From contig QEYB01000515.1 of NCBI GenBank assembly GCA_017562135.1, positions 1 to 64,000 of the forward strand: DNA of 64,000 nt, given 5' to 3'. Under the pieces are notes generated by a model. It saw only the letters and a program-made list of their open reading frames with translations, had not been told where the DNA came from and searched no databases. Both the position numbers and the translations under genes were made by a program. The stretch is from Dipylidium caninum. Its lineage: Eukaryota > Platyhelminthes > Cestoda > Cyclophyllidea > Dipylidiidae. Below are positions 38,216 through 50,220 of this stretch, in pieces. Each line of letters starts with the position of its first letter. Position 1 is the stretch's first letter.

Positions 38216-40319
38216 AAAGTACTGGTAAATGGTGCAGCCTGGTTCTGATGACAAGTGCTGATGTGGAGGGGACATGGTTTGGCTGTAGGGAAGTTGGCTC
38301 ACTAGTCTCCTTCACCCGACTGAACACATGACTGACTAGTGGAGCAGGTCACTAAACGCAAACCCTAGTGTCCAAGCCCTTGACATGCGCCAACATCTCA
38401 AACAGTGCAGAGATGGCGATCTCCTCCGCTCACACGCACACCGAGTGACAAGCCTGTCAGTAGTCACTGTGACGTGGACTCCGACCAGTGTGGTTGAGGA
38501 TGCTGCAGGAGGCGAGTGTGGCTGACGACGGAAGAGCACGCTGGCATGAGAGCGTAGTAAGAACGCTTGTGATTACTTTTGCCCTTGAAACATTGCGCAA
38601 CGCACCAGGCGTATAATCTCGTACCCACTTCCATTCTGCGGTGTTGAATAAGCCGCGGGGTTCGCTTTGTGATGGCGAGTAGAAATATCCGTAACCACCT
38701 ATGCACATGTCGCCTCCCAAGTTGTTAGGAGTGTTGAATCCCCGCTGTCAGTGATAAGAGTCTCGAATTGCTCTTCCACGGAGGCGGTTAGCAGAGGCAG
38801 CAGAGACGGAACTTCGTGCATTGAGGACCATTCTCGGTGGAGCTCTGACTTATCGCTCGAACATTAAAGTGGAGAGGTGGTGGCATGTGCAGGGGACGAG
38901 GGTGAACCTACTCTGCTTGTGGGAACATGCATGCACGGCGTAGACACGGTGGACTGCAGGAGCTCTGGACGAAATCGGAGTGAGACGAGGTCGTGTGGAC
39001 GGAGAGAGAGAGAAAAATTTAACTACGTTGGGGAAAAAAAGCGAGCTGAAGGTGCATTTCCACATGCGAGCTGTCAGTTCCTGTCAGCGTACTGCAGTAT
39101 CTCCACCCAAAATGCACCAGACAGCACCGAAAACTGTGAGCCCAGTCTTGTTGTCAACTTGCGTCTGAGTCCTTTCTCCCAACTCTCCATACATTTTGCA
39201 ATAGGCGATAAGGAAAAGCAACACTCAGTTGCATTGCCCAGAGTGTGAGCGCAGTGTGGTTCAAGTCTTGTTGTTCGCTAATATGTGGCAGGGTGGCTGT
39301 CTTTTTCAGTAATTCCTATTTTCCTATTTGCTGTTTGGCTGGATTCCTTATTTGTCTGTTTCCACTCTCAGTGGACAAATCAGAGATCTTAACATTGCAC
39401 CACGAATCTTCTTAGGAGTTTCCAACTAGAGCTTGTAGCTTGCTCGATTTGCCATTTGAAATTAGCCCGACAAGGGCAGGTGGAAGTTGATGCGGTTTAT
39501 GTGGCTTAGAAGTCGGTAATATGCCGACGAAATATCATCAACTAGGAGAACCCTTCGAACCCTTATTTCCATAAGTCTGTCACGAGTTATGTCAAATATT
39601 CGACAAAGTGACAAGTGAGTAGACGAGTAGCTGAGGAAAGGAGTTGAAAGAGGAGCTTGGGAGGACTATGAGAGGAAGATGAGCAGCCCGGGAGGGGAAA
39701 GAGGGGAATGAGGGAGGCGAAGAATCGGAAAGACGGTAGTCTCCATGGCGTAGTCGCCTTTCTGCAGACTGTACTTTTCTGATTGAAGTGAGGCCTTCGT
39801 CCCACCGAAGGAATCGCAAACTCGGGAGAAGAGCCTAAAGCTTGCTGACGTGGTACCAGAATGTGGCGATGCGGAGGGAGGCGGGAGGGGCGGGAGTGTG
39901 CGAGTGGTGAGCTTAAAGGGACGTTCCGCTCGCACTCTGCTAACGCCAGTTGGTCCGGTCTCAGCGACGGGGCTCCAAGTCGCCTTCGAAATTGCCCTAA
40001 ATGGCGGGCAAAGCGTTTTTTCGAAAAAGGCAATGAGAGACAAAGAAAGAAAGTGTGTGAAAAGCGGGAAAAGATTCTTGTCCAAGGTTGACATAGTGAA
40101 CTCTAGAAAGGTTGACACCAGGCTCATGGCAATGACTTGGTCAGAGTGTCTGTCTCTCCCTCCTCACTCACGTTATGCCCGGAGCTTTGGAGCGGAGAAG
40201 GTCAACACAGCTCTCACTTGCTGCCCACCGTGAAGGAGGGCGACAGGATTTTTCGGTGACCTTCTTGACCATCGTCGACTAAACAAATGCCGTGTAGTCA
40301 TGTTGGTCGACTGGTGCTA
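38216..40319. other. Unassigned sequence
   Basis: Overlapping frames at 38,877-39,248 (+), 39,587-40,127 (-) and 39,850-40,233 (+) are short and unconvincing. No repeat match was found. Confidence 0.4.
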
Positions 40320-41346
40320 TTCTGACCTGTGCGACTTGACGAATTCGCGAAGCGCCGGTTGGTGGAGGAGTGAGTGAAGCGATTGAAAATTCATTTTTAT
40401 GCAATGTGATTCAGCCAAGTCCACTTGATGCCCCCGAGAGTTCCTATAAGAGGCACCTTGTCGGCGTGTACGCGGTAAAGTTGGTTGAGAGCAAAGACAG
40501 AGATGGTCCTCGGAGGAAGAAGTATTCTCACGGAGTGACCGACTCAACCCCAACGGCGACAAAGAGCGCGCCACCACCTCGTTCCTTCAAGTGTAGCATT
40601 AACAGAGAAATATAACCAGGAAAAGTGACGAAGGAAGTGGCCCAGCTGCCCTTCAGGACTGTTGAAGGCGGATAACGAAATCGCGCTGCAGAGAAGAAGA
40701 AGCCAATTTATTAGACTTTGGGCGGACCATGTACAAATGCATTGCATTCGCTTGGGTAAAGAGGGGAAGAGAGGGAATGGCCTCACAGATGGCCAAAAGG
40801 GGAGTCTGGTGCTGCTGACGGTGGACGGGCATCGATTACGCACCGGACACATTCAGGCTGTACCAGCTTCGGCGGACATGTGGGCTGCGCGAGGCTGAAT
40901 GCAAGGCAAGGAAGTGGGGCACAGTGAGAAGAAGGCCACTTCTCCATGCCCAACCAGCCAACTGCCATGATGGCCGGAAGGGACAGGATGACATGAGAAT
41001 GTTTCCAATACGTCAGGCAAACGAGTTGGGCACAAATGTTGACTACTTACTTCCTGGTGGTGCATCCAGCCTCGCCGCAGGCCACGTGTCCGCTGAAGCT
41101 GATACAACCTGAACGCGTGAGGCGTGTAATCGAAGCGCGCCCAGGGTCAGCAACCCCGGAATCCCTTTTTGACCGTCCATGTTTAGGTTAAGGCGTAGTG
41201 CATGGTCCTCCGCGACCGGCTGTCTCAGAACGGCCCACCACCGCTAAATTATCCTTGAGCCAAAGAATGCTGGTAGGGGGGGGTGGGGGGGGGAGAAGAT
41301 TTGCGCCTCGGTAAGTAACAAAGACGATATCACCCGTCTCTCTCGA

Positions 41347-41937
41347 GTGCATCGTCGTCCCAACAATTTCCGTCTGTGCAGATTCCAAATCTTCGTCAGC
41401 TCTGAAGACATCTGGTCATTTACATCCAAAAAGTCAGGGGTATACGTTCCGCTCCTGGTACCTGCCTCCTCTGCACTGAATTGGTGCAGCATTCACATTG
41501 CTGACGCGGGTGTGGCGCCAGGAAATCAGTGTTGCGGTGTCAGGATTGACTCAATTTGCCGAAATAACTTCCCTCGCTATCACCGACTTTCTGTCAACAA
41601 CTCGACAAATTATGCTTGCCTCTTCGAAGACTCCTTTATTTCGATGTGCTGTTTCATTCTCTCCCCAAATAAACCGCATTTACGAAAAAGGCATCAATGC
41701 GTCCATCGGCGAAATATCGGCTGAACATAGAGAGGCGCGGCGAAACGGCATAATGCGGAGATGTTATTTGCCAACAACAATTTCACCGAGGCTGTGATCG
41801 TTCAGAGTCTCGATCATGCAACAGTATTGCTCCCTGTAGCCACAAATTTTGGCACTTTTCCCCATGAGTTGCTTCTTATGCATGACATCAGTTTCACGGC
41901 AACGGGACTCCCTCGCTCTTATGACTTTGCCTGGTTG
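41347..41937 (+). other. Inserted stretch with coding-like open frames inside family A copy 5
   Basis: Frame 41,347-41,724 (125 codons) reads QIFVSSEDIWSFTSKKSG, then GNQCCGVRIDSICRNNFP and LSVNNSTNYACLFEDS. A second frame, 41,731-41,937, reads MLFANNNFTEAVIVQSL and ends DFAWL-stop. Acceptor-like GTGCAG lies at 41,382. Part of 41,700-41,770 resembles 3,840-3,910, where no frame is kept, which argues for repeat rather than gene. I cannot assign a product. Confidence 0.25.
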
Positions 41938-42959
41938 TAGGAAAGGACAACTCCCCATCTCAGAGCTTCACACTGATGCGTTTGACGGCCACAGGCGATA
42001 GTCAGCGCAGTCGGAGGAAATCGTGGAGGTCAATTGGGGTGGTGGCGGAAGGTGCTGACTTGCACGCGGTTCAATCGCTTATCTGGCCACCCAGCATGCG
42101 TTCTTCCTCGTCGTGGCAAATTTCCCCTTCAGTGCTGGGAACGCAGGACGAATCCACCGTTTTATAACAAAGCTCCAAGCTGCGTCAGCTACTCGCGCGA
42201 AAACACCATCAGCGAACGATGAAGATTACTCGATCCACTCGAGCGATATTCTTCGGAATCGTCTCCTGATCCATCGTCCTTGACCGACTAATCAGCGTAT
42301 CCTCTGTCAGTGGGCGACATTTGTATGGCAAGTAGAGACTACAGTGGTGCATGGCTATGAAGTGGTGCGCCCGCCTCGAAGGCATCATGCACTGGCCCAA
42401 TTTGGGATGCCCTTTTGTCAAGTCCCCAATAAAACCAGTTGACTGCCTTCACCACCGATGGTTTGGCCCACCCAATGGAAGGCGCACGGTCACACATCTG
42501 CCACGAACACGTCACGGTGGCTCAGCCATATTCACTTATGATGATGATCGCAGTAAGCCTTGTCCGAGTGAGCTTCTGGCCTCGGAGCCAAGCGGCAACT
42601 CGGTGGGTTCCGGCAACCCGTCGAGGCCAAGTCGCAAACCAACGATTTCGTACATCGCCACTTCTCATTGTAGTTCGGAATTTGTGGTGGGCCGCCAATT
42701 TCAAGCTCGAGGAATCGTCTACGCAGCCTTGCTGAGTGGTGGTGGACGCTTGTTAGACAGCCGTTTGTGGAGGGCGCGGCTCTGTATCCTCCCTGCTCAC
42801 TTGTGACGGTGAGCGCAAATAGATCATGTGTTCCTCGGCTTCCCTACCCTCGTTGGCACATCTACGACGGAGCAAAGTCATTCGCCTCATTAATCAACGC
42901 CGACGACAACTCGCGACACGGATGGGGTCTTGAAGGAGAGGAGTCGTTTGCACCAGGTT

Positions 42960-43485
42960 TATAATCTCGCAGGAGTGGGCGTTTCGAGAGCCTTCGACAG
43001 TGTCTCCCGAGATACCATCTTCCGCGCGGCGTCTTCCTGTGGTGCTGCAGCGCCGTTGCTCGACTTCCTGAAGTGCGGGTACTCAGACGACTTGGCGTTC
43101 TTGGATCTTGACTCCTTGACGCCGATGCTACCCCATCCCCCCCCCCTTGCTGTTTGTGATGGCCATCGATTAGGCCTTGCGGCTGGCGGATCCTTCCATC
43201 GGTGCGAACCTCCGTGGTGAAGGTGTTGATGCATTGGCTCATGCCGATGATCTGGTCGTCTTTGCGCCTACGACTGAGCAGCTTTGTTACAAAATTTCCT
43301 TACTGCGTGCTGCTCTCTCGGCTGCGGGGATGACCATCAATGAGAGAAAATCGTTTACGCTGGGTATCAGGGGCGATAGTAAGAATAAGCAATCTGCTGT
43401 CAGTGCAACTCCTCTGACTTCGGAGACTGGGCAGTCCTTCCGCCGGTTGGGTCCTGAGGATACTTTCGACTTCCCTTGGTGAACA
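42960..43485 (+). mobile_element. Relic of a non-LTR retrotransposon reverse transcriptase, R2-like
   Basis: Two blocks of an RT palm and thumb can be read. Around 42,975-43,078 the translation VSRAFDSVSRDTIFRAA is a motif A region (the family pattern is DVSKAFDSV). From about 43,150, in another frame, LFVMAID, then ALRLADPSIG, GVDALAHADDLVVFAP and AGMTINERKSFTLGIRG follow; these are motif C (the usual A-Y-A-D-D has His for Tyr) and the region after it. The N-rich K-S-F-T-L-G-I segment is typical of the R2 group. The part between motifs A and B is shortened, a one-base break lies near 43,170 (CGATTAGGCC), and no endonuclease or zinc-finger region is visible, so the element is dead. It sits inside a minus-oriented family A copy. 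Confidence 0.7.
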
Positions 43486-43628
43486 TTATACGTGGCGTGG
43501 GCGGAGTCCTACAAACCATCTTAGGAGCGGCGAGCGTTGGTGGAAGATGGTGTCCAGAGCGGAATTAGCGAGGAAAGCGCTCTTCAATTACGAGGGCCAG
43601 CCACCTCGTGCCCCGCATTCCAACCGGC

Positions 43629-43635
43629 TTTTATA
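43629..43635 (-). promoter_or_regulatory. TATA box GGCTATAAAAG of family A copy 5
   Basis: CGTACTTACCTCGCGGCTATAAAAG reads on the minus strand (given here as adjoining blocks). It matches copy 1 in the CTTAC block and in the full 11-base core while the surroundings differ at many positions. Confidence 0.58.
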
Positions 43636-43880
43636 GCCGCGAGGTAAGTACGATTCCCTGCAAACTCGTCTTCGGAGTGAACTTTGCTTAATTTCAACTC
43701 GCCTAACTGCGATTCCTTCACCCGCTGATTTCTCTTTCGCATGCCAACCGACTTCCGCTCGAGGACCAGTCTTTCCGCGCGGAGATTGGCAAGCGCTTCC
43801 TTGCGTCCCTTGCATCACCTGCCAAATGCTTACCATTCTTGTAATGCATGAAGTCGACTCGAGTGGTTCCTGAGACATGC

Positions 43881-44698
43881 CGGCGGCTGGCTTGGCAGCA
43901 AACTGAATGCTCCCAACATTGGGTGCTCACCACGAATTGCCAGCTCTACTGAAGGTGTTTAGCCGCATACAGCGACTAAGTCACTCTTGTCAATTCCTCC
44001 AGTCTGGCAGGCATCACGCGGTCGGTTTGGATCTTCACAGTGTCAGGCTGCTTGGGAATGCAGCGGGTGCAATCGGTGCCGACAGAAAGGTGGATTGCGA
44101 TTCTGTGACACTCCTCTCTCCCCACACGACGAAGGAAGCAGGAATCTCTTGAACTTACAGACTATTTGTAAGAGGAACACATAAGGCGTGAGTATTTTGT
44201 TCGGAAGTGGGATTTAGAAAGCGCACTGAATGGCTTGGAGAAGACGAAAGGCGGCTAAGTGCCTCACGCGCGATAAACACTCTAATGCTGCAGCTCTAGT
44301 CGAATTGAGGTGCTCTCCTCTTCCGACGAGACTCTTCTCACAACACAACATTTCTCAATGTATATGCAAACTACGAGGTGCCCACATTGCTTCTCGCGAA
44401 TCTCCGTCCGAAGTTGGCTGTCCCAGTGTCTGCCCAGACCCCCCCTTTCCTGCTGCCATAACTCGCCCCGATCGCTTTTCAACAGCATTGCCTGACAGTG
44501 ACGTCCCATTGCAGAAATGTGTGAGAGAGAGAGAGAGGAGAGTTCGTGTCGGTGTTGGGCCATTTGCTGCGGAACGGAATCCTTTGAAGCATCGATGTCA
44601 GGAAAGACGATAAGTCATTGAGCAACACGGTTATGCCCTGACTCCACCACCACGGCACCCCGGCCTGTCCCCACGCCCCCCCCTCCGGTCCATGCCTC
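43881..44698. other. Unassigned sequence
   Basis: A (GA)n stretch lies near 44,524-44,541; nothing else is recognised. Confidence 0.4.
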
Positions 44699-44800
44699 AA
44701 GGAAAACAGTGTCGCTGAGGCTTTAAGAAGGCCATAATTCGCTCCATATTTATTCGGGTTTAGGTGGGCATCAGTAAACGACCCAAAGTGATCTTAACTC

Positions 44801-44832
44801 GGGGGGAGGGGGGAGGGGGAGGGGGCGGGGGG
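44801..44832 (+). repeat. G-run tract in duplicate C
   Basis: Five or more G runs of four to six separated by single A or C. The left copy at about 7,257-7,283 has the same pattern with different run lengths. Confidence 0.75.
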
Positions 44833-45489
44833 ATCAGAAATCGCAAATCACCGAAGAAGGAATGGGGCCTCACAATCCGTATGAGACTGTCCACTTTGCC
44901 ACGAACACTTGTGCGGTGCGGCGAGTTCGGTGGTGAGGTGAGCCGCACAATGCAAGATGCACGATGCGAGACAGTCGGGGCAAAGTGCGAAGGAGGCCAG
45001 GCCCAACCACCAACTGGCCACCTCACACCCGAAATTGCCGTTCCTGGAAACGCGTAGTAGCCATGTCGAGGACCCCCTTGAGAGGGGACGCCTCGGTCGA
45101 TCTTCTCCGATTCGTGCCCGATATCCCGTCATAGCGTCGCATCATCACCCCTTGATGGTTCACTTTTGCCCCTTTCAAATCTGGGAAAAGGTACAATCAT
45201 GCATAGCCTTCTCCAAGCATCAGCCGGGCAATTTGGCCTGTAATGTGTTGTGGCGAAATGTTGGTGCTGGAAACTGTCGAGCTCGTGGACCGCAGCCTCG
45301 CTTAATGACACTCAACCTTTTATTCTCACACCCGACATGTCAACACGGGGCGGGTAAGGCGCGGCTCCAGCCGCGTCTGTCTTCAAGTGGGTAACAGGAG
45401 AATCCTCCGCGATTCACAGTCGTGACATCGAGTCAACTCTGCCATCTACCCGTCTGACGACACTGTCATGAACTTGCGTAAATTAACTC

Positions 45490-45800
45490 CACTCCGCTCG
45501 CACACCTCATCATCAGGTAGATGGGAGCAAAGAGGCTGGTGGACGTCGAAAGCCTCCACAAAGACACTGGGAATGCATTCGTGACGAGAGACCAAGTCCG
45601 CGGAGTCCGACAGAAGGTGAATGACTGCTCAAACTCCTAACTCACTTTGACAGTCAATGGCTTCAGGACACTCCGCTCCCAGAGCCTACTTAGCAGGACT
45701 GAGTAGCCGATCCACCTGCCTCGAAGTCAGCGGCGCACCACAAATTGCCACCTCAAATGAACTGAAAGTGTCAAGTTCATCTGTTGCCCTGCGGCACACG
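45490..45800 (+). repeat. Fragment of the family A tail region within the insertion of duplicate C
   Basis: GACTGAGTAGCCGATCCACC and the following GCGCACCACAAATTGCCA match 16,840-16,880 and 12,890-12,960. Confidence 0.5.
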
Positions 45801-46840
45801 TAACAGCGGCTCGATTTCCCTATCTGAAAGACTGCAAAGAACAATGTAAACTGAAGTGGGGGACACTTTGAGAATAGTGCTCAGCGTTGGTGGGGTTCCA
45901 CGTCGGTGAGTGTCGGCAATGGAATCCGAACTACTGCACAGTCTCGAGTTCGCAAGTGCATCTCAGCAGGACTGGGACGAATTGCGGATCTCACTTAGTT
46001 GAATGAGTAGCTAATTGCCCACTCTCAAATTTCACATCGCATCAAAAATTCCGAGCCACACAGAAAGTGGCATCGTGAGAAACTCGAGGGCCTGCTAGTG
46101 CCAATGCTTTTGTCCCGGCAATTGATGCTGGTCTCGGTCTGGAATGTCCGTGACTCGTTTAAGGGGACACGGAGTTGGCGAAGGTGACAGATGTGACTCC
46201 AACTTATATTCCGGTTGCCGTCAAGGGAAAGGTTCTCTGATGTCTTGGTGAACAGACAGGATTCCACAGAAGAGTGCAAGACTGCCCGGCGTCCCTCCGT
46301 GTGTCCTCATGCGGGCCTCTCGGCGTACGACTTTACGACACGAGGCAAAAGATCCAGCAGTTTGGGCGGTCGGTGAGTAAAGCTTCTGGCAAGTGTTTCA
46401 GCCAATGTAATTGTGCAAGGCTACCCGTCAAACTAGCATTTCCCTTGAAATTGTTCCCCTTCACAATGCCGCAGATCGGGTGTGATGAGATGGACGAGTA
46501 GAGAGGATTGGCAAAGGTTCATGCCACTGTCTGGTGGGTAGAGGGCGGAGTTTGTTGAAAGTCATGACGACGAAACGTGGAGCTACTCCTTCCCCCGTAT
46601 TGAAGAGAGAAGCAGCTCGAGGCCTTCATTACCCCTTCCCGTCCTGTCCGGCGTCGGTCACTCTCCCGCCCGTCTTGGCAAGTCGGGTGGCAGAACAAGC
46701 GTTGAGAGTCATTACGCAGCGTTGTCGTCTCCGAGCTGCACACTTTGCAGATCCAACTTGATGCCGCAGCACACCGCATGCCAAATCGCGCGGGAGATGC
46801 CTGAAGAAGAAGAAGAAGAATACATGCGGTGCCACAGTTA

Positions 46841-47170
46841 TTAGAATTTGGGTGGGCAACAGCGGTCGCAGGATTGGGCCAGAGCAGTTAAGTCTTCATT
46901 GCTTCGCATAAGCACTCGAGAGATTGCGATGAATTGAATGGCATCACCGTAGAGAAAGTGTTTCCAGTAGAGAGACACAGGGATTTCATGCGGATTGTGT
47001 GATAAAGCAACAAAGTGATTGTTATTTGCCCCTCCAAACTCGGTCGCCAAAATACGATATTTGGGCATTCCGGCAGACCGGACGTCTCGGTAATTTGACT
47101 TGGGTCTGGTTTGCATCGCTGGCTCCGAGTGCACATGGAGTTCAAGTGGTCGGACTGGCGCGCCTGCCAC
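46841..47170 (-). CDS. Open frame of unknown status in the extra segment of duplicate C
   Basis: The 109-codon frame has a balanced composition (HSEPAMQTRPKSNYRDVR, YRILATEFGGANNNHF, SLYWKHFLYGDAIQFIA) and ends in CDRCCPPKF. No splice sites or homologue are recognised, and another minus frame overlaps it. It lies in sequence absent from the left copy of the duplication. Confidence 0.22.
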   Translation of the reverse strand: MAGAPVRPLELHVHSEPAMQTRPKSNYRDVRSAGMPKYRILATEFGGANNNHFVALSHNPHEIPVSLYWKHFLYGDAIQFIAISRVLMRSNEDLTALAQSCDRCCPPKF

Positions 47171-49133
47171 GTGTGTGATGTATGAAGCTCTTGTCGCTTT
47201 GTACTCGCATGTCAGTGCGTCGTAACCGGCTCGCTCCTGGACGCGTTGGTTGCGTACAGCTTCAGCAGTTGTCTGACCACTTGCGGAATGGCAGTGTCGG
47301 CTATTCGGCGCCCCAGTTCATACTGAGTAGGAGGCCTCTTTGATGCGGTCGCATACACCAGACTGTGTTATCGTGGAAAACCGCACTGTCCGACTTTATT
47401 TGCAGGCGTCGGTGACTGTCATTCTGCGCCGACAAATGCGTTTTCCGCTACTGCAAACGTGTCGCGTGCCAATGGAGTCGTGGCAGGCAAACGCAGAACG
47501 AGATATGATGCCGATGTTGGTGTCGTTTCACTCACACGAAACCTTCATCCCCCTTTCCCTACCATTCCCTCAGCCGATTTCCTGCCATTCCACCCGGTCT
47601 TATTATCTCCGCCATCTCAGCAGATCTTCACTTCTTCCGTCTTTCCACACTTCCGCCGACATAAATGAGGCTTTCGCCTGCCAACATGCCAACTAACTGA
47701 GTGGATAACAAGAAGCCATCTAATCTAATAATCCGAGAGCGAAATGACTACCACTGGTGCTCCACTCATGCAGTCTTGTACTTTCCCCCACCGTGAAAAC
47801 GCATCTCCGCGGCGCTTGTGATGTCAGTGCAGGCAGAAGCCTTCCACGAGTGTGCAGTGCTTGGAGGCAGTTGAGGCATGCACTTGGATGCACCGAGGAG
47901 AACTCGGATTTGCGTCATTTGATAAGCAGGAGATTGATAAATTGAGGTACAAGAAATCCTTTTTCGACTTGGGTTTTCGATATTTTTTCCTGGCAGTGGC
48001 AACAGATCAAGGTAGGCGACTCATTTTCGCCTTCATTTGTAGTCACTTCGTCTTCCTTGCTTTCACCGGGTATACCTTGCACACTTTGGAAGTGACACGA
48101 AGGCAAGGAGTGGCGAAAAGGCTTAAAAGAGAAGGTTGAAGTGGGTAGACGGAGGCACATTAAGGGGGGCCAATCTCGAAGGCATTTGGCAGTCACGTAT
48201 TCTTGTGAGATGGAAAAGTGCAAAGGGAGTCGACGCGAGGTTGCAGTGTTGATTGACTTCGTTGAGAATTGTGGCACTCGAGAAAGTGACAACGAAACGT
48301 GTGATCTTGTGCGGGGCCGAGGGACATTCCTCCGCCGAGGTGAGCAGTTACCGGGCGTGGTGAAATACCAGGGCACCACCGACACCCGGTTCTCTGGGTG
48401 CATGTCGCCGCCCTCTTCCAACATCCCCCTTCACAATCCCTCCAAGTGGCCAGTGATGCGGCAACGACGATGAGGACGTGCACAACCGTGTGATTGACAC
48501 ACATGACACGGGAGATGCCTCCCTCAGTGGGATGCTGCACGGGGGCTTGTGATGTGGCCAATTCAGTCACTTTATCGTGGCAGACTTGGATGAGGCATCA
48601 AGTAGTCAGTCGGTCGGACTTCAATTCCTTCAGCGATGTGTGCTCTTTCGAGCAGGGTCCTTTGCCTTTTGCGTCGATGACTCGCTCCAACCACCCTGCG
48701 GCGTCTCCGTCGAGTGCAGTCGTAGAGCACTTGTGCAAGCCCGAGTTCTTCCAATGACCGCAGTGACCTGTCAAGTCGAAGATCAACACCCAACTCGTGC
48801 GCTTGTGTATTTGAGCCGGTAGTGACAGCGGACACGGTGTGGGCAGTGAATACAGAGGTATTCACTGTTGCATGAACATGTTCTCAATCACCTCTGATAT
48901 TAACGACTCATAACTATTCACCACGGACTGGCTCAGCCTCCGTGACACTCGACTGTCTCATCTGGCGGTCACTTCGCATGCGCCGCATCATCAATGCTGA
49001 AGTTGAGTGCTGCAGGGAGGGGAAGCAGGAAACCGCCCCGGCTGGTGGTGGTTCAGAGGCACCTGACTTGGCTGTTGACTGTTCGGAATGTAGTGAGAAT
49101 GGACTTGGACGTCGTCAATTGCTACTGTCGGTC

Positions 49134-49904
49134 GGGTACTGTCTTCTAGGAGGGAAAGATGGAAAAGAGTGTGTGTGTTGTGTGTGCGTAGTTTGTGTTT
49201 TGAAGAACCGGAGGGCAGAAGAATCATTGTCGATTTGAGCAAGAGCTGAGGAGTATGTGGAGGCAGAAGGAGGTGAGTGAAATACTTCAAGGTCCACTAG
49301 CGCGGCAGCGTCGGAGTCTTTTGACGCACGGTTTCGCGACCGCCTCCTTCTACCCGGATTCAGCGTATGCACATCTCACGTCAATCTCACACACTGTGCT
49401 CACTTAGCTTTCACTTAGGCAACTTGCGTCTTGCCAGACTGACTTAAGAACGTTTGGACGTGTCAGTTGCCTGACGCGAAGCTTCTTGCGACCACCTCAT
49501 GCCGGACACACACACCGCGATTACAGCGGCGACTAAATTCAAGCTTCTGAGACGATAAGACGGTGCGGTGCTCTCCTGTGGTCCCCGGTCGCGAGCTTAC
49601 TATCGGGCTCCATTTGCGAGGAATTTGCAATAGTAATTTACTTTTCGAATTGGGTAAATTCAACATCTTACACCCTGACAAAACGCGGTGGTCACCGTTG
49701 CCTGCACGCCCACACCGCCGTGGCTGAATCACCGACAGTTGCGTGTTCTCGAGCCTCCTGCCACAGTTCGTCTTACGACACTCGTCTAAATCCCCTACTC
49801 GCAGAGGTGTGACATCGGCTCTAATCGAGCAGTAGCCAGGGCGACACATCGAGTGTCCAACTTGCCTGGGGCTTTCGTGAGGACAGGTGCCACAGATGGG
49901 TGAT
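49134..49904. other. Unassigned sequence
   Basis: Only short frames; 49,290-49,360 resembles 15,790-15,850 on the same strand (GAGTCTTTTGACGCACG), a further small dispersed repeat. Confidence 0.4.
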
Positions 49905-50215
49905 GGGTGTCAGACCAAGTAGGAGCAGATTCGAGTCTCGAAAAGGCAGCGCAAACACCTTCTAGGCATCAACTTCACCTCGAAGGAGGGGGCAAAAACT
50001 TGTGGCAAATGGAGGGCGGTGGTCAGACGAGAGAGCACATCGCCGCCAGCAGGAGCGTTTCCGCACCGTCCTGCCCTCTCGGACGCCGCACCGGACGAGT
50101 AAGGAGGGAGGGAGGAGCATCCGAACGCCGGACGATTTCGTGCTCACTTCCACTTCGATTTTGGTCAAGTCAGTCAATTAGTTCATAGCAAATAATGCAA
50201 TTTTAATGGCCTCAT
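49905..50215 (+). repeat. Detached S segment of family A
   Basis: GTCAGACCAAGTAGGAGCAG followed by CTCGAAAAGG and a block through GACGATTTCGTGCTCACTTC matches 10,437-10,620 (+), 22,960-22,640 (-) and 51,030-51,260. Here it lies upstream of a cassette instead of downstream, so it belongs to the remains of another copy. Confidence 0.6.
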
Positions 50216-50220
50216 TTGAA

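Larger units (their letters stand above)
40320..43880 (-). repeat. Family A copy 5 (minus), interrupted by other sequence
   Basis: The cassette with TATAAAA lies at 43,635-43,629 on the minus strand; the block at 42,735-42,875 matches 22,200-22,330; the tail with TCTAATAAATTGG lies at about 40,713-40,700; and 40,370-40,600 matches the complement of 12,500-12,670. It is about 1 kb longer than copies 6 and 7 because of the reverse-transcriptase relic (42,960-43,485) and unplaced sequence at about 41,250-42,250. A short internal inverted duplication pairs 40,800-40,905 with 41,070-41,160. Confidence 0.72.
44699..49133 (+). repeat. Right copy of long direct duplication C, with two extra segments
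   Basis: Shares three blocks with 7,150-8,906. Extra segment 1 (about 45,238-47,595) holds a family A tail fragment at 45,490-45,800, a TTATTAGAATTTGGG motif at 46,838 like the complement of the family A tail, and an open minus frame at 46,841-47,170 of no recognised family. Extra segment 2 (about 47,920-48,375) is partly alignable to 8,030-8,145. The gain or loss direction cannot be told from the window alone. Confidence 0.85.

Noticed and set aside
47915..48424. 169-codon minus frame with a CCHC-like CCHCQEK
   Set aside because: The spacing does not fit a zinc knuckle, and the corresponding stretch of the left copy has no such frame.
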